64,000 nt of DNA from Bacillota bacterium (GCA_023386815.1 JAEWIZ010000002.1:186001-250000); one strand, 5' to 3'. Numbered from the stretch's first letter, positions 51,983 through 62,299 are shown. The notes: a model not told the origin generated them from the letters alone. Made by a program: numbers and translations.

Positions 51983-53422
51983 TTACCTCTTCAAATTAAT
52001 CAGCTCTTCCAACAAGGTGTCAGATGTTGTTATTATTCTAGAGTTAGCCTGATATCCTCTTTGAGTTGTTATCATATCCGTAAACTGCTGGGCTAAATCA
52101 ACATTGGACATTTCCAAAACACCCGTGGACAAACTGCCACCGCCCTTCGTAGGATCTTGCCCAACACCGTCAAAATCACCGGAGTTCTGAGTAGCAGCAT
52201 ACATACTATTACCAACTGCTTCAAGACCAGCTGGGTTAGCAAAATTAGCAACAGCAATCTGTCCAAGTAATCTGCTGTCACCATTATCATATTTACCATA
52301 GATCTTACCGGAGGCATCAATACTAATACCAGTCATATTTCCTACCTGCTTACCGGCACCGGTTCCCTTTAAGCTACCCTTGGTTGCCTCCAGAGAAGAT
52401 GATCCACTGGTAGAATACATAGTGATGCTGGAAAAATCCACATCAATTGCTTTAAAAGGGCTGTTGGCATCGGATGATACAGAAAAACTTAGGCTTTTCT
52501 GAGCCTCCCCCTCACCAACGCTGACAAAAGCTCCCGTTGCACTGTTAAAATTTAAGAGAGGAGCACTATCATTAGCCATTGAAACTGATCCGTCCTCATT
52601 GACCGTTGCAGCGATGTCAACACCACCAAGAGAGATCGAACTGATGGAGGATTCTTCATAGGTTACCGTTCCTGTTTCATCGTCTACGATTTTTCGTACA
52701 AAGATGGATTGACCGGTGCTATCCTTAACATCAGCAACTCCCACACGGTAAACATTGGTACTATCTTCTGACTGCCATACCTTCAGCTCTGCCGTATAAC
52801 TGTTACCTAAACTATCGAAAAAGGTCATATTAATTGAGCTTCCGGTATCACTAGCAATCTGAGTGTCTTTACTATCAATATTTCCTGAAACATATACTGC
52901 TGTTGTTGCCTCCGGTACTGCATATAGGTTATCTGGAGACATGATCGCTAACGGTGTTACCGCTGCGGCAACGGTCTTGGTTTCATCATCTGGATCCACC
53001 TGCCATCCCATCACGGCTGCACCGGATGAAGTACAAAGTGTACCCTGTGCATCGACATTGAAGGAACCTGCTTTTGTGAAGTAATTCGTTCCACCACTGT
53101 TTACAATAAAGAAACTATCACCATCAATCATAACATCAAAGGGATTATCCGTTCTTTGGGATGCACCGGTTGTTGTAATGGATGAGGTAATACCTGCAAC
53201 ACTAGAACCCAAACCTATCTGCATTGCATTACGTCCTGTGGTACCGGTTGCTGCATTGGGCCCGGATGCACTTTGCGTTGTTTGATAAAAAACATCGGAA
53301 AAAGTTACAGAACTAGCTTTAAAACCGATTGTATTAACATTTGAAATATTATTACCGATTACGTCCATTTTTGTCTGATGTACTTTTAGACCTGATACAC
53401 CAGAAAAGAGTGATCTCATCAT
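51983..53422 (-). CDS. flgE: Flagellar hook protein FlgE
   Basis: FlgE polymerises into the hook. The 479-aa protein has the rod/hook N-terminal signature MMRSLFSGVSGLKVHQTKMDVIGNNISNVNT, read in parts, the central hook domains (DGDSFFIVNSGGTNYFTKAGSF, GNIDSKDTQ, SLGNSYTAELKVW) and the C-terminal coiled part (SNVDLAQQFTDMITTQRGYQANSRIITT). The ATG at 53422 has GGAGG upstream. It follows the TIGR02530-type gene. Confidence 0.97.
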   Translation of the reverse strand: MMRSLFSGVSGLKVHQTKMDVIGNNISNVNTIGFKASSVTFSDVFYQTTQSASGPNAATGTTGRNAMQIGLGSSVAGITSSITTTGASQRTDNPFDVMIDGDSFFIVNSGGTNYFTKAGSFNVDAQGTLCTSSGAAVMGWQVDPDDETKTVAAAVTPLAIMSPDNLYAVPEATTAVYVSGNIDSKDTQIASDTGSSINMTFFDSLGNSYTAELKVWQSEDSTNVYRVGVADVKDSTGQSIFVRKIVDDETGTVTYEESSISSISLGGVDIAATVNEDGSVSMANDSAPLLNFNSATGAFVSVGEGEAQKSLSFSVSSDANSPFKAIDVDFSSITMYSTSGSSSLEATKGSLKGTGAGKQVGNMTGISIDASGKIYGKYDNGDSRLLGQIAVANFANPAGLEAVGNSMYAATQNSGDFDGVGQDPTKGGGSLSTGVLEMSNVDLAQQFTDMITTQRGYQANSRIITTSDTLLEELINLKR

Positions 53423-53531
53423 AACTTTTTTGACCTCCTTAATCTTTGAATCATTCGAGGGTGTGTCTATAGACACCACCAGTATCCAATCTGTCAGTCA
53501 TGGATACTTAAGCCTCCCTAAGGTCCGGCTT

Positions 53532-53927
53532 TTACATGATTACTGCTCCATCAATATTCGTAAATACCCTATCATCTCCATCGTTCACTGCAGTGATTAC
53601 AGTATTGTTTTTAACATTTACGATAAAGGCAAGATTATCTACCATAACTAAAGATTCATTAATACCCTTCTCACTAGCTTTTTTCGCACCATTTTCCAAT
53701 CGCTCCAGCTGTTCATCCGTCAGGTCGATATTTCGACTAGCCAGACGTTCATTTGCATGCTTCGAGAATTTCAACTCACTTGCTTCATTAACCGCCTGCT
53801 TTTGTTTTAATATTTCACCAAAAGGTGTGGCATCTAGCTTTTTAGCCGAAGTAGAATCGGTTTTTGCAGCACTCAGCTGCTGTGTCATCTGCTCTATGGA
53901 AGGATATTGATTCCTAGAAATGTTCAT
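53532..53927 (-). CDS. Flagellar operon protein, TIGR02530 family
   Basis: A 131-aa protein of a family always found between flgD and flgE in Firmicute flagellar operons. The conserved C-terminal part is LKFSKHANERLASRNIDLTDEQLERLENGA, seen in parts, followed by GINESLVMVDNLAFIVNVKNNTVITAV. GGAGG lies five bases before the ATG at 53927; a longer in-frame reading to 53996 has no site. The function is unknown; a scaffold role in hook assembly is often suggested. Confidence 0.88.
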   Translation of the reverse strand: MNISRNQYPSIEQMTQQLSAAKTDSTSAKKLDATPFGEILKQKQAVNEASELKFSKHANERLASRNIDLTDEQLERLENGAKKASEKGINESLVMVDNLAFIVNVKNNTVITAVNDGDDRVFTNIDGAVIM

Positions 53928-54095
53928 TATTTCCTCCACTGCGCCGCATCCTGCGGTCCGTATTTTCATACCGGCTCTCCCGAGCCATACCTCCATGTAT
54001 CCTTTTTTACTTAAAATCTCATAACAATCCCTAGGTGACCTAATACAAGAGGATTCGTTGTGCGATTTATTTTTAACTACTGCTTACAACTTAGA

Positions 54096-54548
54096 TCATT
54101 TACTAGTCTTTTGTTCCGTAACATAATTATCATCCAACACCGTATCTAGTTGATCAAAGGAATATAAGTTACCATCAATGGAAAGCTTTGTTGAAGAACC
54201 TGTTACATACACAAAATCAACCTTACCGGTAATAAAGTTGTTTGAACTGTTTGAAGTGCTATTCGCTTTCACAATAACATTTTTACCTACCAAACTAAAG
54301 GCTTGAGAATTCGTTGTTGTCTGAGCTATATTCTGCATCTGCTCTAATTGTGAAAAGGTTGCAAGCTGGGATATGTACTGCGTATTATCGCTTGGATTTA
54401 ATGGATCCTGGTATTGCATTTGTGTAACCAATAATTGCATAAAGGCATCTTTTCCAAGTTCACCGCCCGGTTTTGTTGAGGTCTTGGTAGTAGATGTATT
54501 CGTGTTTTGAATCGTACCATCCTTTACACCTTGAATTAAATCGCTCAT
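54096..54548 (-). CDS. flgD: Flagellar hook capping protein FlgD
   Basis: FlgD caps the growing hook. The 150-aa protein has the N-terminal signature LGKDAFMQLLVTQMQYQDPLNPSDNTQYI (given in parts: DAFMQLLVTQMQYQDPL and ISQLATFSQLEQM), and a short C-terminal part with GKNVIVKANST. It lacks the large FlgD Ig/TUDOR-like domains of enterobacteria, as is usual in Firmicutes. AAGGAG lies six bases before the ATG at 54548. It lies between fliK and the TIGR02530 gene. Confidence 0.94.
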   Translation of the reverse strand: MSDLIQGVKDGTIQNTNTSTTKTSTKPGGELGKDAFMQLLVTQMQYQDPLNPSDNTQYISQLATFSQLEQMQNIAQTTTNSQAFSLVGKNVIVKANSTSNSSNNFITGKVDFVYVTGSSTKLSIDGNLYSFDQLDTVLDDNYVTEQKTSK

Positions 54549-54580
54549 GGCCATCTCCTTTCTTTGTATTTATTCAAGAA

Positions 54581-56098
54581 TTACGCTGTGTAATCAATTC
54601 GGCTGCCGCTACCAATCATTTCACTTGACATGATACTGTTATCTGTCTCCTCTGACATGGTTAATGCATCCTCTAAGGTAATCTTCTTACCTGAATTACT
54701 TTTCTCTGCCTCCTGCTGGTTCCCAGCATTCTGCTCAGTATTCTGTTCAAAAGCATTAGCAGAAACGGTTACCTCAATTGCCTCAACCTTAACACCTTGT
54801 GCATTTAAGGTTTCACGAAGTACATGGAGTTGGCTTTCAATTGCTTCTTTACTCAGCTCATTTTGAACGACAAATTGTGCCGTCATAATTCCGTTTTTCG
54901 ATTGAACCGTCAAATTAACTTTACCAAGATGTTCTGGATTTAACTGAAACTCCATAGAAGCTTGATTGGAGGTTACGGATAATTTAATGCGGTCAAGAAT
55001 CTGATTTGCAATATCTCTTAGGTCGGTAACCTGTGACAGGTTTCCATTAAAATTAACCGGCGTGTTCTGTGTTGTCTTTACTAAATTGTCAATAAAGGTC
55101 TGAAACTGATCAGCCGCTTTTAAGTCCCTTTGATCATTCTGTCTTGAATCATCCTGGGTATTTTCTAAGCTGTCCTTTGCAGGATCTAGGGTATTAGTCG
55201 TTGTAGCAGCTTGATCCTTTTGACTGTCCGAATTCACTGTTTGGGTGATTTCTTTTTTTGCACTGCTTTCACTGTCTTCCTCAGTCTTTCCTGTAACTTG
55301 TCCGCTCAAATTCGAAGCCTGGGAAAGTTGTTCCTGCAATCCTGAGGTCAAAAGAGAATTAACGCTATCTTCCTTGGAATTTGCCTGCATCAGAATTTGT
55401 TTTAATTGTTCATCCGTTAGTCCTAAATTTGCATCTGCCTTTAACTCTTCAATGCTGTTCATTAAGTCATTCATGGTAGCTGCTAAATTTTCATCTGTCA
55501 AGACTGCTGAAATATCCATCTGACCGTTACTCATTAAGATAAATCGTTGTAATTGTTCAGGCTGTAATAAATCCGAGAGACTCATACCTTGATCTGATAG
55601 TAACTGTTCAAATTCCTCCGAGGTCAGATTCATTTGCTGCATCACAACCTCTTGAACTGATTGAAGCATCATCATAATCTGCGATAAAAGCTCGTCGTTA
55701 GCAGTAGGTTCCTCTTCTGTTTGCTCAATTACGTCTGATTGCTTTTGGATTACAGTATTATCCTCCGAAGTACTGGATAATGCTTCGGTACTGCTACTCC
55801 CTGTCGTTCCAATTGCTTTTGACTGCTCGTTGTTCCCTGATTGGATATCCTTTACAGCTTCTTTCTCGTCATCCGGTCTGGACGCACTATTCTTATCCTG
55901 CTTTTGGACTGCTATTTTTTTTGCAGCTCCATGACTTTCTGAGGTTCCATTCAAGGAAAAAGGCGTTTGTAAGGACTTTAGATTGTTATCCATCATCAAA
56001 TTAAATTCCTTACTTGACTTATTTTCTTTTGCATTGATGCTTCCAATAGAATTACCTACTAAACTTATCCCCTGTGTTATAACGCTTTGTGTCTTCAT
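54581..56098 (-). CDS. fliK: Flagellar hook-length control protein FliK
   Basis: FliK measures hook length and triggers the export switch in FlhB. The 505-aa protein has a long, low-complexity Ser/Gln/Asp-rich N-terminal two thirds (about 1-380), as expected for a secreted ruler, and the conserved C-terminal domain with SMEFQLNPEHLGKVNLTVQSKNGIM and ESQLHVLRETLNAQGVKVEAIEVTV. GGAGG precedes the ATG. It lies between the MotE-like gene and flgD. Confidence 0.93.
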   Translation of the reverse strand: MKTQSVITQGISLVGNSIGSINAKENKSSKEFNLMMDNNLKSLQTPFSLNGTSESHGAAKKIAVQKQDKNSASRPDDEKEAVKDIQSGNNEQSKAIGTTGSSSTEALSSTSEDNTVIQKQSDVIEQTEEEPTANDELLSQIMMMLQSVQEVVMQQMNLTSEEFEQLLSDQGMSLSDLLQPEQLQRFILMSNGQMDISAVLTDENLAATMNDLMNSIEELKADANLGLTDEQLKQILMQANSKEDSVNSLLTSGLQEQLSQASNLSGQVTGKTEEDSESSAKKEITQTVNSDSQKDQAATTTNTLDPAKDSLENTQDDSRQNDQRDLKAADQFQTFIDNLVKTTQNTPVNFNGNLSQVTDLRDIANQILDRIKLSVTSNQASMEFQLNPEHLGKVNLTVQSKNGIMTAQFVVQNELSKEAIESQLHVLRETLNAQGVKVEAIEVTVSANAFEQNTEQNAGNQQEAEKSNSGKKITLEDALTMSEETDNSIMSSEMIGSGSRIDYTA

Positions 56099-56248
56099 GT
56101 GTCATTCCTCCTTTCTTCAAGGTATCCACTAAAATTCATGTAGCTTCTAACGTGCATACCCTTCCTGATATCTATAATAAGAAGAAAACTTCCTATTACC
56201 ATAATCCATGTACTTCAATATGAACCAAGGTCACCCATGCAATATCCC

Positions 56249-57022
56249 TTACTGGGTGTCACTTAACTTTTCTGCATCCATATCAAGCATTTTTTTTGTT
56301 ATCTTAGCTGCAACTACTTTATCCATTTCAGCTAAAATTGCGGCACTTTCTTTTGGCTTCATACTAAGTAGAATCTGAGCTACAGATTCCACATCTGCTG
56401 TCATAGTTTCAAGGATCGCAGCCGCCGCTTTGGGATCCATTTTTTTATAGATATCCGCCTTTTCCTTAATAGCATCAGAGTACTGTAACTGTTCTATTAC
56501 CTGACGATAAATCTCCTCCGCTGTGCTAGGATTAATTGCCTCATAATATTTTTTGTATTCCTCAATCCCCGGAGCTGCATCAGCAAAAACTACATTTTTA
56601 TCAAATTCCGCAACACGCTCTTCAAAGGCCTTTTGCTCATCTTCAAATACCTTTAAACGATCTACTTCAGCCTGAAGCTCCTCAACTGATTTGTCGTCAT
56701 TTGTAGATCCACTTTTCATATTAGCGATAGTAGATTCTAGTTCCTGAATCTTTGCTATCGCCTCTGCAAGTGACTGATAATCGGTGCTATTCTCATCCGC
56801 TATCACTTGCTGGGAATCCTCCGGTAGAATCATGTTTACCAAAGGAACATCCTTTAAGATTGGGCGTAAAACTCCTGATCCAAATCCACCAATATCCAGC
56901 TTAATTAAAGCTCCAAATATAGCAAGCCATATAATCACAATTAAAAGCGCAATCAGTATCGTTAGTATCTTATTCCCATTCTGCTTCTCATTACTTTTTG
57001 CAGCCTTCTCTTTTTTAGCCAT
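56249..57022 (-). CDS. MotE/YlxF-like flagellar membrane protein
   Basis: A 257-aa protein with one membrane helix (KILTILIALLIVIIWLAIFGA, about 18-40), a coiled coil (AIAKIQELESTIANMKS through EDEQKAFEERVAEF), and a C-terminal MgtE-N-like helical domain (MDPKAAAAILETM, LLSMKPKESAAILAEMD). Such proteins in flagellar clusters (MotE, FlbB, YlxF) bridge the stator and switch or protect stator proteins. Its ATG overlaps the fliJ stop by one base (TAATG), with GGAGG upstream. It is followed by fliK after a 150-bp gap with no gene. Confidence 0.85.
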   Translation of the reverse strand: MAKKEKAAKSNEKQNGNKILTILIALLIVIIWLAIFGALIKLDIGGFGSGVLRPILKDVPLVNMILPEDSQQVIADENSTDYQSLAEAIAKIQELESTIANMKSGSTNDDKSVEELQAEVDRLKVFEDEQKAFEERVAEFDKNVVFADAAPGIEEYKKYYEAINPSTAEEIYRQVIEQLQYSDAIKEKADIYKKMDPKAAAAILETMTADVESVAQILLSMKPKESAAILAEMDKVVAAKITKKMLDMDAEKLSDTQ

Positions 57023-57483
57023 TATCTATCCTCCCCGGAAAGCATAGGACTGTTATAATTAAAGCTATTTAACTCATCAACTTCCTTGCGCTCCTCAGCG
57101 TCGAATTCCTGTATGTATTCCTCAAATGCTTTTTCTTTGAGCCGTTCCTGAGTTTTTCGACCAACCATTGCATCACTTAATCGGATACGGGCCACTTCCA
57201 AACGATGGGCAGCATTTCTTACTACTGTGATCTGCTGCTTTATCTTTGTTTTCGTATACTCGATTGCATGTTCACACTGTATTATTTGAAATAAATCCAG
57301 TCTGCCTGCTCTTAAATCCTTAAGCTCTTCTTCTAGTAATCTTTGTCTCTTCTTCAATTGCTCCAGATTCTCTTCTTCCTGGGTAAGCTTCATTCTAGCA
57401 GTACCGTAGGAGATCTTAGCCTGATCCTCAAGCTTTAATTTAATTTGGAGTACACTTTCCATCGAATATCTGAATTTTTTCAT
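57022..57483 (-). CDS. fliJ: Flagellar export chaperone FliJ
   Basis: FliJ is the stalk of the FliI ATPase ring. The 153-aa protein is almost entirely helical coiled coil, starting MKKFRYSMESVLQIKLKLEDQAK and rich in Glu/Lys/Arg. Sequence signatures are weak, but the N-terminal FRYSMESVLQIK pattern, the length and the position right after fliI are typical. It overlaps fliI by one base (TAATG). Confidence 0.92.
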   Translation of the reverse strand: MKKFRYSMESVLQIKLKLEDQAKISYGTARMKLTQEEENLEQLKKRQRLLEEELKDLRAGRLDLFQIIQCEHAIEYTKTKIKQQITVVRNAAHRLEVARIRLSDAMVGRKTQERLKEKAFEEYIQEFDAEERKEVDELNSFNYNSPMLSGEDR

Positions 57484-58793
57484 TATTTATCAAAAATCTC
57501 CATAAGCATTGCTATCTCATCCCCAAGCTCGTATTTATCATTTACATCTTGCTGTAAAAATGTATTTACTTCTTTTATTTTTGAAATAGCATAGTCAATA
57601 TCAGGGTTTGAACCATTTTTATATGCACCTATATTAACTAAGTCCTCTGCTTCCTGATAGGTCGCAAGAACATTTTTCAATTTGCCTGCAGCGACCTTAT
57701 GTTCTTTGGTAACAATGGAACTCATACATCTTGAAATACTTTGCAGGATATCAATTGCCGGATAATGATTCTTATGCCCAAGTTTTCTGGATAACATGAT
57801 ATGACCATCCAAAATACTACGAGCAGTATCCGTAATCGGTTCATTAAAATCATCGCCATCTACAAGAACCGTATATAATCCTGTAATTGAGCCATGCTGT
57901 GAATTACCCGCCCGTTCTAGTAACTTAGGCATCTCCGAATAGACACTTGGAGGGTAACCACGAGATACCGGTGGTTCACCGGAAGCCAAGCCTATTTCTC
58001 GCTGAGCCATGGAAAAACGGGTAAGGGAGTCCATCATCAGTAAAACATCTTTTCCCTGATCCCTAAAATATTCCGCAATCGCTGTAGCAGTTTGAGCGGC
58101 TTTTTTTCGAATGAGTGCCGGCTTATCAGAAGTCGCTACTACGAGTACCGATCTTCTGATACCTTCTTCCCCGAGGTCTCGTTCAATAAATTCACGAACC
58201 TCCCTGCCACGCTCACCAATTAAAGCAATTACATTAATATCAGCCTTGGTATTTCTAGCGAACATACCAAGCAATGTACTTTTACCAACACCGCTTCCGG
58301 CAAAGATACCAATTCTTTGCCCTTTACCAACCGTCAGCATGGAATCAACAGCCTTTACTCCAAGGGGCAATATCTCATCTATAATCTTTCGTTTCAATGG
58401 ATCCGGCGGAGGCGCCTCAGCGGGATAAAAACACTTCACCCCTAACTCAGACTGATCTAAAGGATATCCCATTCCGTCCAGTGTTTTACCCAAAAGCTCT
58501 TCACCTACCGGAACCTTAAAGTTCGTTCCCGAGTTCTCCACTAAACTTCCAATACCAACACCTGTCATATCGTCAAATGGCATTAATAGAATTCTATTTT
58601 CTCGAAAGCCGATTACCTCAGCAATTTTTTTATTTGTTTGTCCAACTCCCGTTATGTAGCACAGATCATTCAGATTCGCCTTGGGTCCGGATGCCTCAAT
58701 GGTTAATCCCACCATCTTAACTACTTTACCAATTTCCTGTTCATAGGATTTATCCAGCAGCTGTTTATATTTATCAAAGTCAATTGCTAACAT
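57483..58793 (-). CDS. fliI: Flagellar export ATPase FliI
   Basis: FliI unfolds and feeds export substrates. The 436-aa protein is an F1-beta-like ATPase: Walker A GIFAGSGVGKSTLLGM, IGERGREVREFIERDL, Walker B DVLLMMDSLTRFSMAQREI, and the type III export signature PPVSRGYPPSVYSEMPKLLERAG, read in parts. The C-terminus ends with the acidic helix ELGDEIAMLMEIFDK. GGAAG lies a few bases before the ATG. Confidence 0.98.
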   Translation of the reverse strand: MLAIDFDKYKQLLDKSYEQEIGKVVKMVGLTIEASGPKANLNDLCYITGVGQTNKKIAEVIGFRENRILLMPFDDMTGVGIGSLVENSGTNFKVPVGEELLGKTLDGMGYPLDQSELGVKCFYPAEAPPPDPLKRKIIDEILPLGVKAVDSMLTVGKGQRIGIFAGSGVGKSTLLGMFARNTKADINVIALIGERGREVREFIERDLGEEGIRRSVLVVATSDKPALIRKKAAQTATAIAEYFRDQGKDVLLMMDSLTRFSMAQREIGLASGEPPVSRGYPPSVYSEMPKLLERAGNSQHGSITGLYTVLVDGDDFNEPITDTARSILDGHIMLSRKLGHKNHYPAIDILQSISRCMSSIVTKEHKVAAGKLKNVLATYQEAEDLVNIGAYKNGSNPDIDYAISKIKEVNTFLQQDVNDKYELGDEIAMLMEIFDK

Positions 58794-58836
58794 ATACTTC
58801 CTGCTTTCTACTTATATCGACAGTATTTAGGAAAAA

Positions 58837-59628
58837 CTAAATACTAGCCAGCAATTTTAAATCTGTAATCAAATTACTTAATTGTACATCCAGACTGCAA
58901 TTAATAACCTTATTATCCGTCTCAATGATGCATTGATTTTTATTCAAATTGGTATCTTCCGTTACATACAGAGGTACTTCTCGACCAATCGCTGTTAATA
59001 AAAGGTTCTTTCTCATCGCAACATACTCAAAATCTTCTTTAGATACCCTGATGTAATACTCATCGCTTTTTTCCATATTTCTTAGCGCCCTGCTAACAAG
59101 ATTTAGAATTACCTCTTCCTTATCTTCTACCAGGATTCCGGTAATCTTTTCCAACAAAGAAGCAATGATAGTAACCATTTGAGGCTCCATATTCCTTCTG
59201 GACTCCTCCTGCTCTTGTTGAAGCTGGTATACCATAGCTTCATGCTCTGCCTTCAGTTTCTGAGCTTCTTTTTTTACTTGCTGCATTCCATCTTCATAGG
59301 CTTTCTTCGTTGCGAAAGCCAACGTATCCGCCTTTATTTTTTCCGCCTCATTTTTCGCCTTTTCAAGAATTTGTTTTGCTTCTAGCTCTGCATCTTCTAG
59401 AATTTTAGAGGCTTTTTCAGTAACTCCTTCGATTTGCTCCTCTTCTTCAAGAGAATCTACAAAAAGTGCTTGAAGCCCTTCTACAAACCCTTCCTGAGCC
59501 ACAGAAACTGCTCTGCTAGCAAGAACTCTTCTGTTTTCAAGTTCCTTATCTATTCTTAGATGCGAATCAATTGTCTTTTTTGCTTCGTCATCATAACGAA
59601 CCGTATAGGCCTTTATTACATTAGACAA
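58837..59628 (-). CDS. fliH: Flagellar export ATPase regulator FliH
   Basis: FliH holds FliI and links it to the switch ring. The 263-aa protein has a long charged coiled coil (about 60-145; AELEAKQILEKAKNEAEKIK, given in parts) and a C-terminal V-ATPase-E-like domain (RNMEPQMVTIIASLLEKITG, VSRALRNMEKSDEYYIRVS). GGAGG at the end of fliG favours a TTG start at 59628 (MSNVIKAYTV); a GTG four codons earlier overlaps the site. It overlaps the fliG end by eight bases with this start. Confidence 0.92.
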   Translation of the reverse strand: MSNVIKAYTVRYDDEAKKTIDSHLRIDKELENRRVLASRAVSVAQEGFVEGLQALFVDSLEEEEQIEGVTEKASKILEDAELEAKQILEKAKNEAEKIKADTLAFATKKAYEDGMQQVKKEAQKLKAEHEAMVYQLQQEQEESRRNMEPQMVTIIASLLEKITGILVEDKEEVILNLVSRALRNMEKSDEYYIRVSKEDFEYVAMRKNLLLTAIGREVPLYVTEDTNLNKNQCIIETDNKVINCSLDVQLSNLITDLKLLASI

Positions 59629-60634
59629 TAATCTCGTCACCTCCGCCTCTCGATATAATAATCTCTGAGGAATCTTCCAATTTACGAATTATATTAACAA
59701 TCTTTTGTTGTGCCTCTTCCACATCCTTCAAACGAACAGGTCCCATATAATCCATATCTTCTTTAATCATTACCGCCAAACGTTTGGACAGGTTATTGAA
59801 GATAACATTTTGGACTTCTTCGTTGGAGCCCTTTAAGGCAACTGCCAATTCATTATTATCAACTTCACGAAGAACTCGCTGAATGGACTTATCATCCAGA
59901 CTAAGGATATCTTCGAATACAAACATCTTTCTACGAATCTCATCCGCAAGCTCTGGTTCTTCGATTTCCAAGGTCTCCATAATATGCTTCTCTGTACCAC
60001 GGTCAACGGTATTGAGGATTTCTACAATGGAGTCCACACCACCAACAATGGTGTAATCCTGATTTACCAGGGATGCCAGCTTTCTTTCCAGAACCTTTTC
60101 AACTTCTTTAATTACATCCGGTGAGGTTCGATCCATCTGAGCAATACGCTTCGCTACATCTGCCTGTTTATCCGGTCCTAAGGACGAGATAATCGTAGAT
60201 GCCTGTCCCGGTGATAAATAAGAAAGAATCAATGCGATGGTCTGAGGATGCTCATCCTGTATAAAGTTCAATAACTGAGATGCATCTGTCTTACGAACAA
60301 ATTCAAAAGGTCTAACCTGCAAGGAGGCTGTCAGCTTACCAATAACATCCCTTGCCTTGTCTGCACCAAGTGCTTTTTCCAACAGTTCCTTCGCATAAGC
60401 GATACCACCCTCAGCGATGTATTGCTGCGCCAGGCATATCTCATAAAATTCATCCAATACCTGATCCTTTGTTGCCGGTGAAATGCTTCTGGTGTTGGCA
60501 ATCTCCAAGGTCATGGTTTCTATTTCTTCTTCTTTTAAATGTTTAAAAATACTGGCTGAACGTTCCGGTCCAAGTGAAATTAACAGAATTGCAGCTTTTT
60601 GAATTCCGGAGATATCACTATTACTCTTCGCCAT
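59621..60634 (-). CDS. fliG: Flagellar motor switch protein FliG
   Basis: FliG is the torque-generating switch protein on the MS ring. The 337-aa protein has the N-terminal domain (GIQKAAILLISLGPERSA), the middle domain with the EHPQ motif (FIQDEHPQTIALILSYL), and the C-terminal domain with the charged torque helix DDKSIQRVLREVDNNELAVALKGSNEEV, given in parts, and DYMGPVRLKDVEEAQQKIV. GGAGG precedes the ATG. It lies between fliF and fliH. Confidence 0.98.
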   Translation of the reverse strand: MAKSNSDISGIQKAAILLISLGPERSASIFKHLKEEEIETMTLEIANTRSISPATKDQVLDEFYEICLAQQYIAEGGIAYAKELLEKALGADKARDVIGKLTASLQVRPFEFVRKTDASQLLNFIQDEHPQTIALILSYLSPGQASTIISSLGPDKQADVAKRIAQMDRTSPDVIKEVEKVLERKLASLVNQDYTIVGGVDSIVEILNTVDRGTEKHIMETLEIEEPELADEIRRKMFVFEDILSLDDKSIQRVLREVDNNELAVALKGSNEEVQNVIFNNLSKRLAVMIKEDMDYMGPVRLKDVEEAQQKIVNIIRKLEDSSEIIISRGGGDEIIV

Positions 60635-60671
60635 GTTTTATATCCTCCCATCGGCTACCACCGTAGCCATA

Positions 60672-62264
60672 TTAACCCCAATCTTCATTCAGCCAATTAC
60701 GTAAGAGCTGTGCTACTGCTTCCGGCTTTTCATCAACAAATTTTTCTATCATTCTACGAACCTCAGAAACCTCGTTAAACTCAATATCTTCAATCGTTTG
60801 ATTCTCCTTCGTTGTGGCCAGAAGCTGTTCAACAGACAACTCCGGTTCCAATTCAGTAACTTCAACCGGTTTAACACCTTTAAATACAACGAATCCCAAT
60901 AATGCGATAATTAATACAGCCAATATAATCTGCAGATAATCCGTCAAACTTTTTGCCACTTTGGTCGTAGGAACAAAAACCGGCTGCTCATAAGCAGTAA
61001 TCGATATATTTGCTTCTGCTATGCCTGTTGCCTTTGAGACCATTGTAATAAGAGAAGCGTCCGGAGTAATTGTTGTTGTAGCGCTGTTGGCTGCCACATA
61101 TTGTTCAAAGGTAGTTCCATCCAAGGTGCCCTGCGCCTGCAAATCATCCTCTTTGTAGGTAGTTGCTTTTCGAAGAACAATAGAAATGGAGGACTCCTCC
61201 GGTTTCACTGCACCTACCTCATACTCTGTATTGGTTTCTCTAACATTCGGTAAATAGTCGTATTCCTCGGTCTCAACCGTACCTGTATTCGAGGCTGAAT
61301 CAACCGTTTCATAGGTTGTTTCGTCATTGGAATCTGTACCGGGTACACCACCTGAGGAATTGGCATTCTCAGAACTATAGGTATAGCTATGACTGTAAAG
61401 TCCCTGTTCCTGCCCTTCTGCAGGTGTGTATTCTGTATACAATTCAGTAACCCTGTCCATATTAAAAACAAGGTTCGGCATAATCTCAACATCATCATAA
61501 CCGCTCTTTATTAATCCCATATATAAATTATTAATATAGGTATTTCGTAATCTCTCTTTAAAATCTTCGTTTGAGCTGGCGCTACCGCTATATAAATCGC
61601 TTCCACCACCGTACAATAGATTACCATACTGATCGGCCACTTTAATTAAATCCGAATTTTTATTTCCTATTACTGATGCAACCACCTGCGCAATGGTTTC
61701 TGCCGTCTCGGGTTGAAAGTCATCATTAATCGTTAAAATAACACTAGCACTGGTATCCTTGGCTTCGGATAGGATGGAGTCGCTACTTTCTGTAGGAAGA
61801 TAATAAACTTCGGCTTCCTCAACACCTTCCATTTTTATAATACTATTGCGTAATTGATTCTGAAAATAAAGATTAAGCTTAAGTGTACGGTCAGCATTCG
61901 TTGTACTTAAGCTATTATTAAGAAGTTCATCAACGGATAATCCGGTTGATGGCATATCATTATCCGCTAAAAGAAATGTAGCATCCGTTAATCTTTTTTC
62001 ATCAACAGAAATTGTCTGTTTATCACTAGCGACTTTATATTCAATTCCTTCACTCTCAAGCAGCTCCGTAATCTTACTGGCATCACCTATGGTATCTGCG
62101 GTAACTAATTTCTCATATACTGTGCGTTGCATCAGAAATATAAGTAGCGCAAAGGCGAAAACAACAATACAGATGACACTGATAATCAATGTCTTCTGTT
62201 TGCTGGTATACTTATTCCATATATTTGTTAAATTCTTTAATATTTGCTTCGCTCTATCAGCCAT
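60672..62264 (-). CDS. fliF: Flagellar MS-ring protein FliF
   Basis: FliF forms the MS ring in the membrane. The 530-aa protein has two membrane helices (about 23-45, TLIISVICIVVFAFALLIFL, and about 433-455, LQIILAVLIIALLGFVVF), and ring-building motifs between them (TGLSVDELLNNSL, RTLKLNLYFQNQLRNSIIKM, VEEAEVYYLP). The C-terminal tail (SEVRRMIEKFVDEKPEAVAQLLRNWL) binds FliG. GGAG precedes the ATG. Confidence 0.97.
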   Translation of the reverse strand: MADRAKQILKNLTNIWNKYTSKQKTLIISVICIVVFAFALLIFLMQRTVYEKLVTADTIGDASKITELLESEGIEYKVASDKQTISVDEKRLTDATFLLADNDMPSTGLSVDELLNNSLSTTNADRTLKLNLYFQNQLRNSIIKMEGVEEAEVYYLPTESSDSILSEAKDTSASVILTINDDFQPETAETIAQVVASVIGNKNSDLIKVADQYGNLLYGGGSDLYSGSASSNEDFKERLRNTYINNLYMGLIKSGYDDVEIMPNLVFNMDRVTELYTEYTPAEGQEQGLYSHSYTYSSENANSSGGVPGTDSNDETTYETVDSASNTGTVETEEYDYLPNVRETNTEYEVGAVKPEESSISIVLRKATTYKEDDLQAQGTLDGTTFEQYVAANSATTTITPDASLITMVSKATGIAEANISITAYEQPVFVPTTKVAKSLTDYLQIILAVLIIALLGFVVFKGVKPVEVTELEPELSVEQLLATTKENQTIEDIEFNEVSEVRRMIEKFVDEKPEAVAQLLRNWLNEDWG

Positions 62265-62299
62265 TGCCTATGCTCCTCTGCGTATTATCATGGGTCTAC